From Lachnospiraceae bacterium G41 (GTDB lineage Bacteria; Bacillota; Clostridia; Lachnospirales; Lachnospiraceae): a stretch of 53,189 nucleotides of DNA. Made by a program: the position numbers and the translations under genes. Shown one piece after another: positions 52,911 through 53,189 of the stretch. The first letter of the stretch is position 1. Each line of letters begins with the position of its first letter. The stretch is from contig FNEU01000014.1 of NCBI GenBank assembly GCA_900100245.1, positions 1 to 53,189 of the forward strand, in the 5' to 3' direction. The notes under the pieces are model-generated. The model was not told the DNA's origin and made no database searches. It was given only the letters and a program-made list of their open reading frames with translations.

Positions 52911-53189
52911 TGAACTGCACCCCGAATGTTAGACAAAGCATTCGGGGTGTTTTTATGTCTAAATATAGTTTTGAGGAAAAATACGAAGCTGTTCAACGTG
53001 TTTTGGATGGAATGTCTATTTGTGATAGCGCTCGAATAATGGGTGTGGATGAGTCTCGAGTTCGATATTGGTTTCATTTATATGAAAACCATGGTTGGGA
53101 ACTACTAAGAAATGGCGGAGCATCTTATGATGGTGCTTTTAAGGTTATGGTTGTAGAATATATGCATAGTAACCATTTGTCGTGTCTAT
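52911..53189 (+). mobile_element. IS3-family (IS150-like) element, left end, cut by window edge
   Basis: The element appears to begin with TGAACTGCACCCCGAATG, a TG-start terminal repeat of IS3/IS150 type. It contains a perfect hairpin (CACCCCGAATG with CATTCGGGGTG, 52918-52949) that ends in TTTTT and can stop transcription entering from outside. OrfA follows at 52955. The right end, OrfB and target duplication lie outside the window. Confidence 0.75.
52955..53189 (+). CDS. IS3-family transposase OrfA, N-terminal part
   Basis: 78 codons are visible before the window ends, without a stop. A first helix-turn-helix (MSICDSARIMGVDESRVRYW, residues 20-39) is followed by GWELL and the start of a second similar unit. 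The two-HTH plan and start MSKYSFEEKYEAV are typical of OrfA of the IS150 group, which binds the terminal repeats. The gene probably continues past the window into OrfA-OrfB frameshifting. Confidence 0.8.
   Translation, partial: MSKYSFEEKYEAVQRVLDGMSICDSARIMGVDESRVRYWFHLYENHGWELLRNGGASYDGAFKVMVVEYMHSNHLSCL

Noticed and set aside
1-53189. CRISPR array, prophage or conjugative module
   Set aside because: No regularly spaced direct repeats, cas genes, phage structural genes, integrase or relaxase were seen; only the intron part and the IS3 end are mobile.

Overview
The window looks like the chromosome of an anaerobic, low-GC Firmicute of class Clostridia, most likely family Lachnospiraceae. The grounds are the AT-rich sequence, strong AGGAGG-type ribosome binding sites, the Firmicute order rnc-smc-ftsY-ylxM-ffh-rpsP-khpA, a zinc-ribbon L32, a Re-citrate-synthase-like gene beside a eukaryote-type NADP isocitrate dehydrogenase, and a NifU-like/GGGtGRT gene pair. 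No rRNA is present, so the assignment rests on gene content and order.

Layout. At 1-335 (minus) lies the 5' part of a group IIC intron, inserted just behind the terminator of a PHP phosphatase gene. From 1.4 to 5.8 kb come gltX, a UvrD-like helicase and pta. At 5.8-5.9 kb sit two copies of a palindromic repeat, with a third at 40.1 kb. An inverted rpmF follows, then the lipid/RNA/SRP block plsX-acpP-rnc-smc-ftsY and ylxM-ffh-rpsP-khpA. rimM and trmD, usual next genes, are absent. rplS instead has its own promoter and a probable L19 leader. It is followed by two signal peptidase genes (one without its catalytic serine), rbgA, rnhB, a yraN-like gene that seems to start on ATA, an EF-G paralogue and leuS.

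From 23.6 to 30.2 kb is a more AT-rich accessory stretch: a secreted lipoprotein, a membrane protein ending in an L7/L12-like motif, two GNAT acetyltransferases, an alpha/beta hydrolase, small membrane proteins and a cytosolic protein of unknown role. After it come dcd, a methyltransferase, the Re-citrate synthase/isocitrate dehydrogenase pair (oxidative route towards 2-oxoglutarate and glutamate), another methyltransferase and an ABC-F ATPase. From 37.4 to 43.3 kb runs a co-directional set: a large membrane protein, a DUF1015 protein, a catalytically dead glycogen-branching-enzyme relative and an MscS channel. Then come tRNA-Thr(CGT), argH, asd, an AAA ATPase with a broken Walker A, topB, a left-handed beta-helix protein, the NifU-like/GGGtGRT pair, two small paralogous membrane proteins, and the left end of an IS3-family element cut by the window edge.

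The best candidates for undescribed biology are the NifU-like/GGGtGRT pair, the pseudo-branching enzyme in its membrane-gene operon, the serine-less signal peptidase beside an intact one, and the L7/L12-tailed membrane protein. All function statements rest on reading the sequence and on recalled family knowledge; no searches were run.
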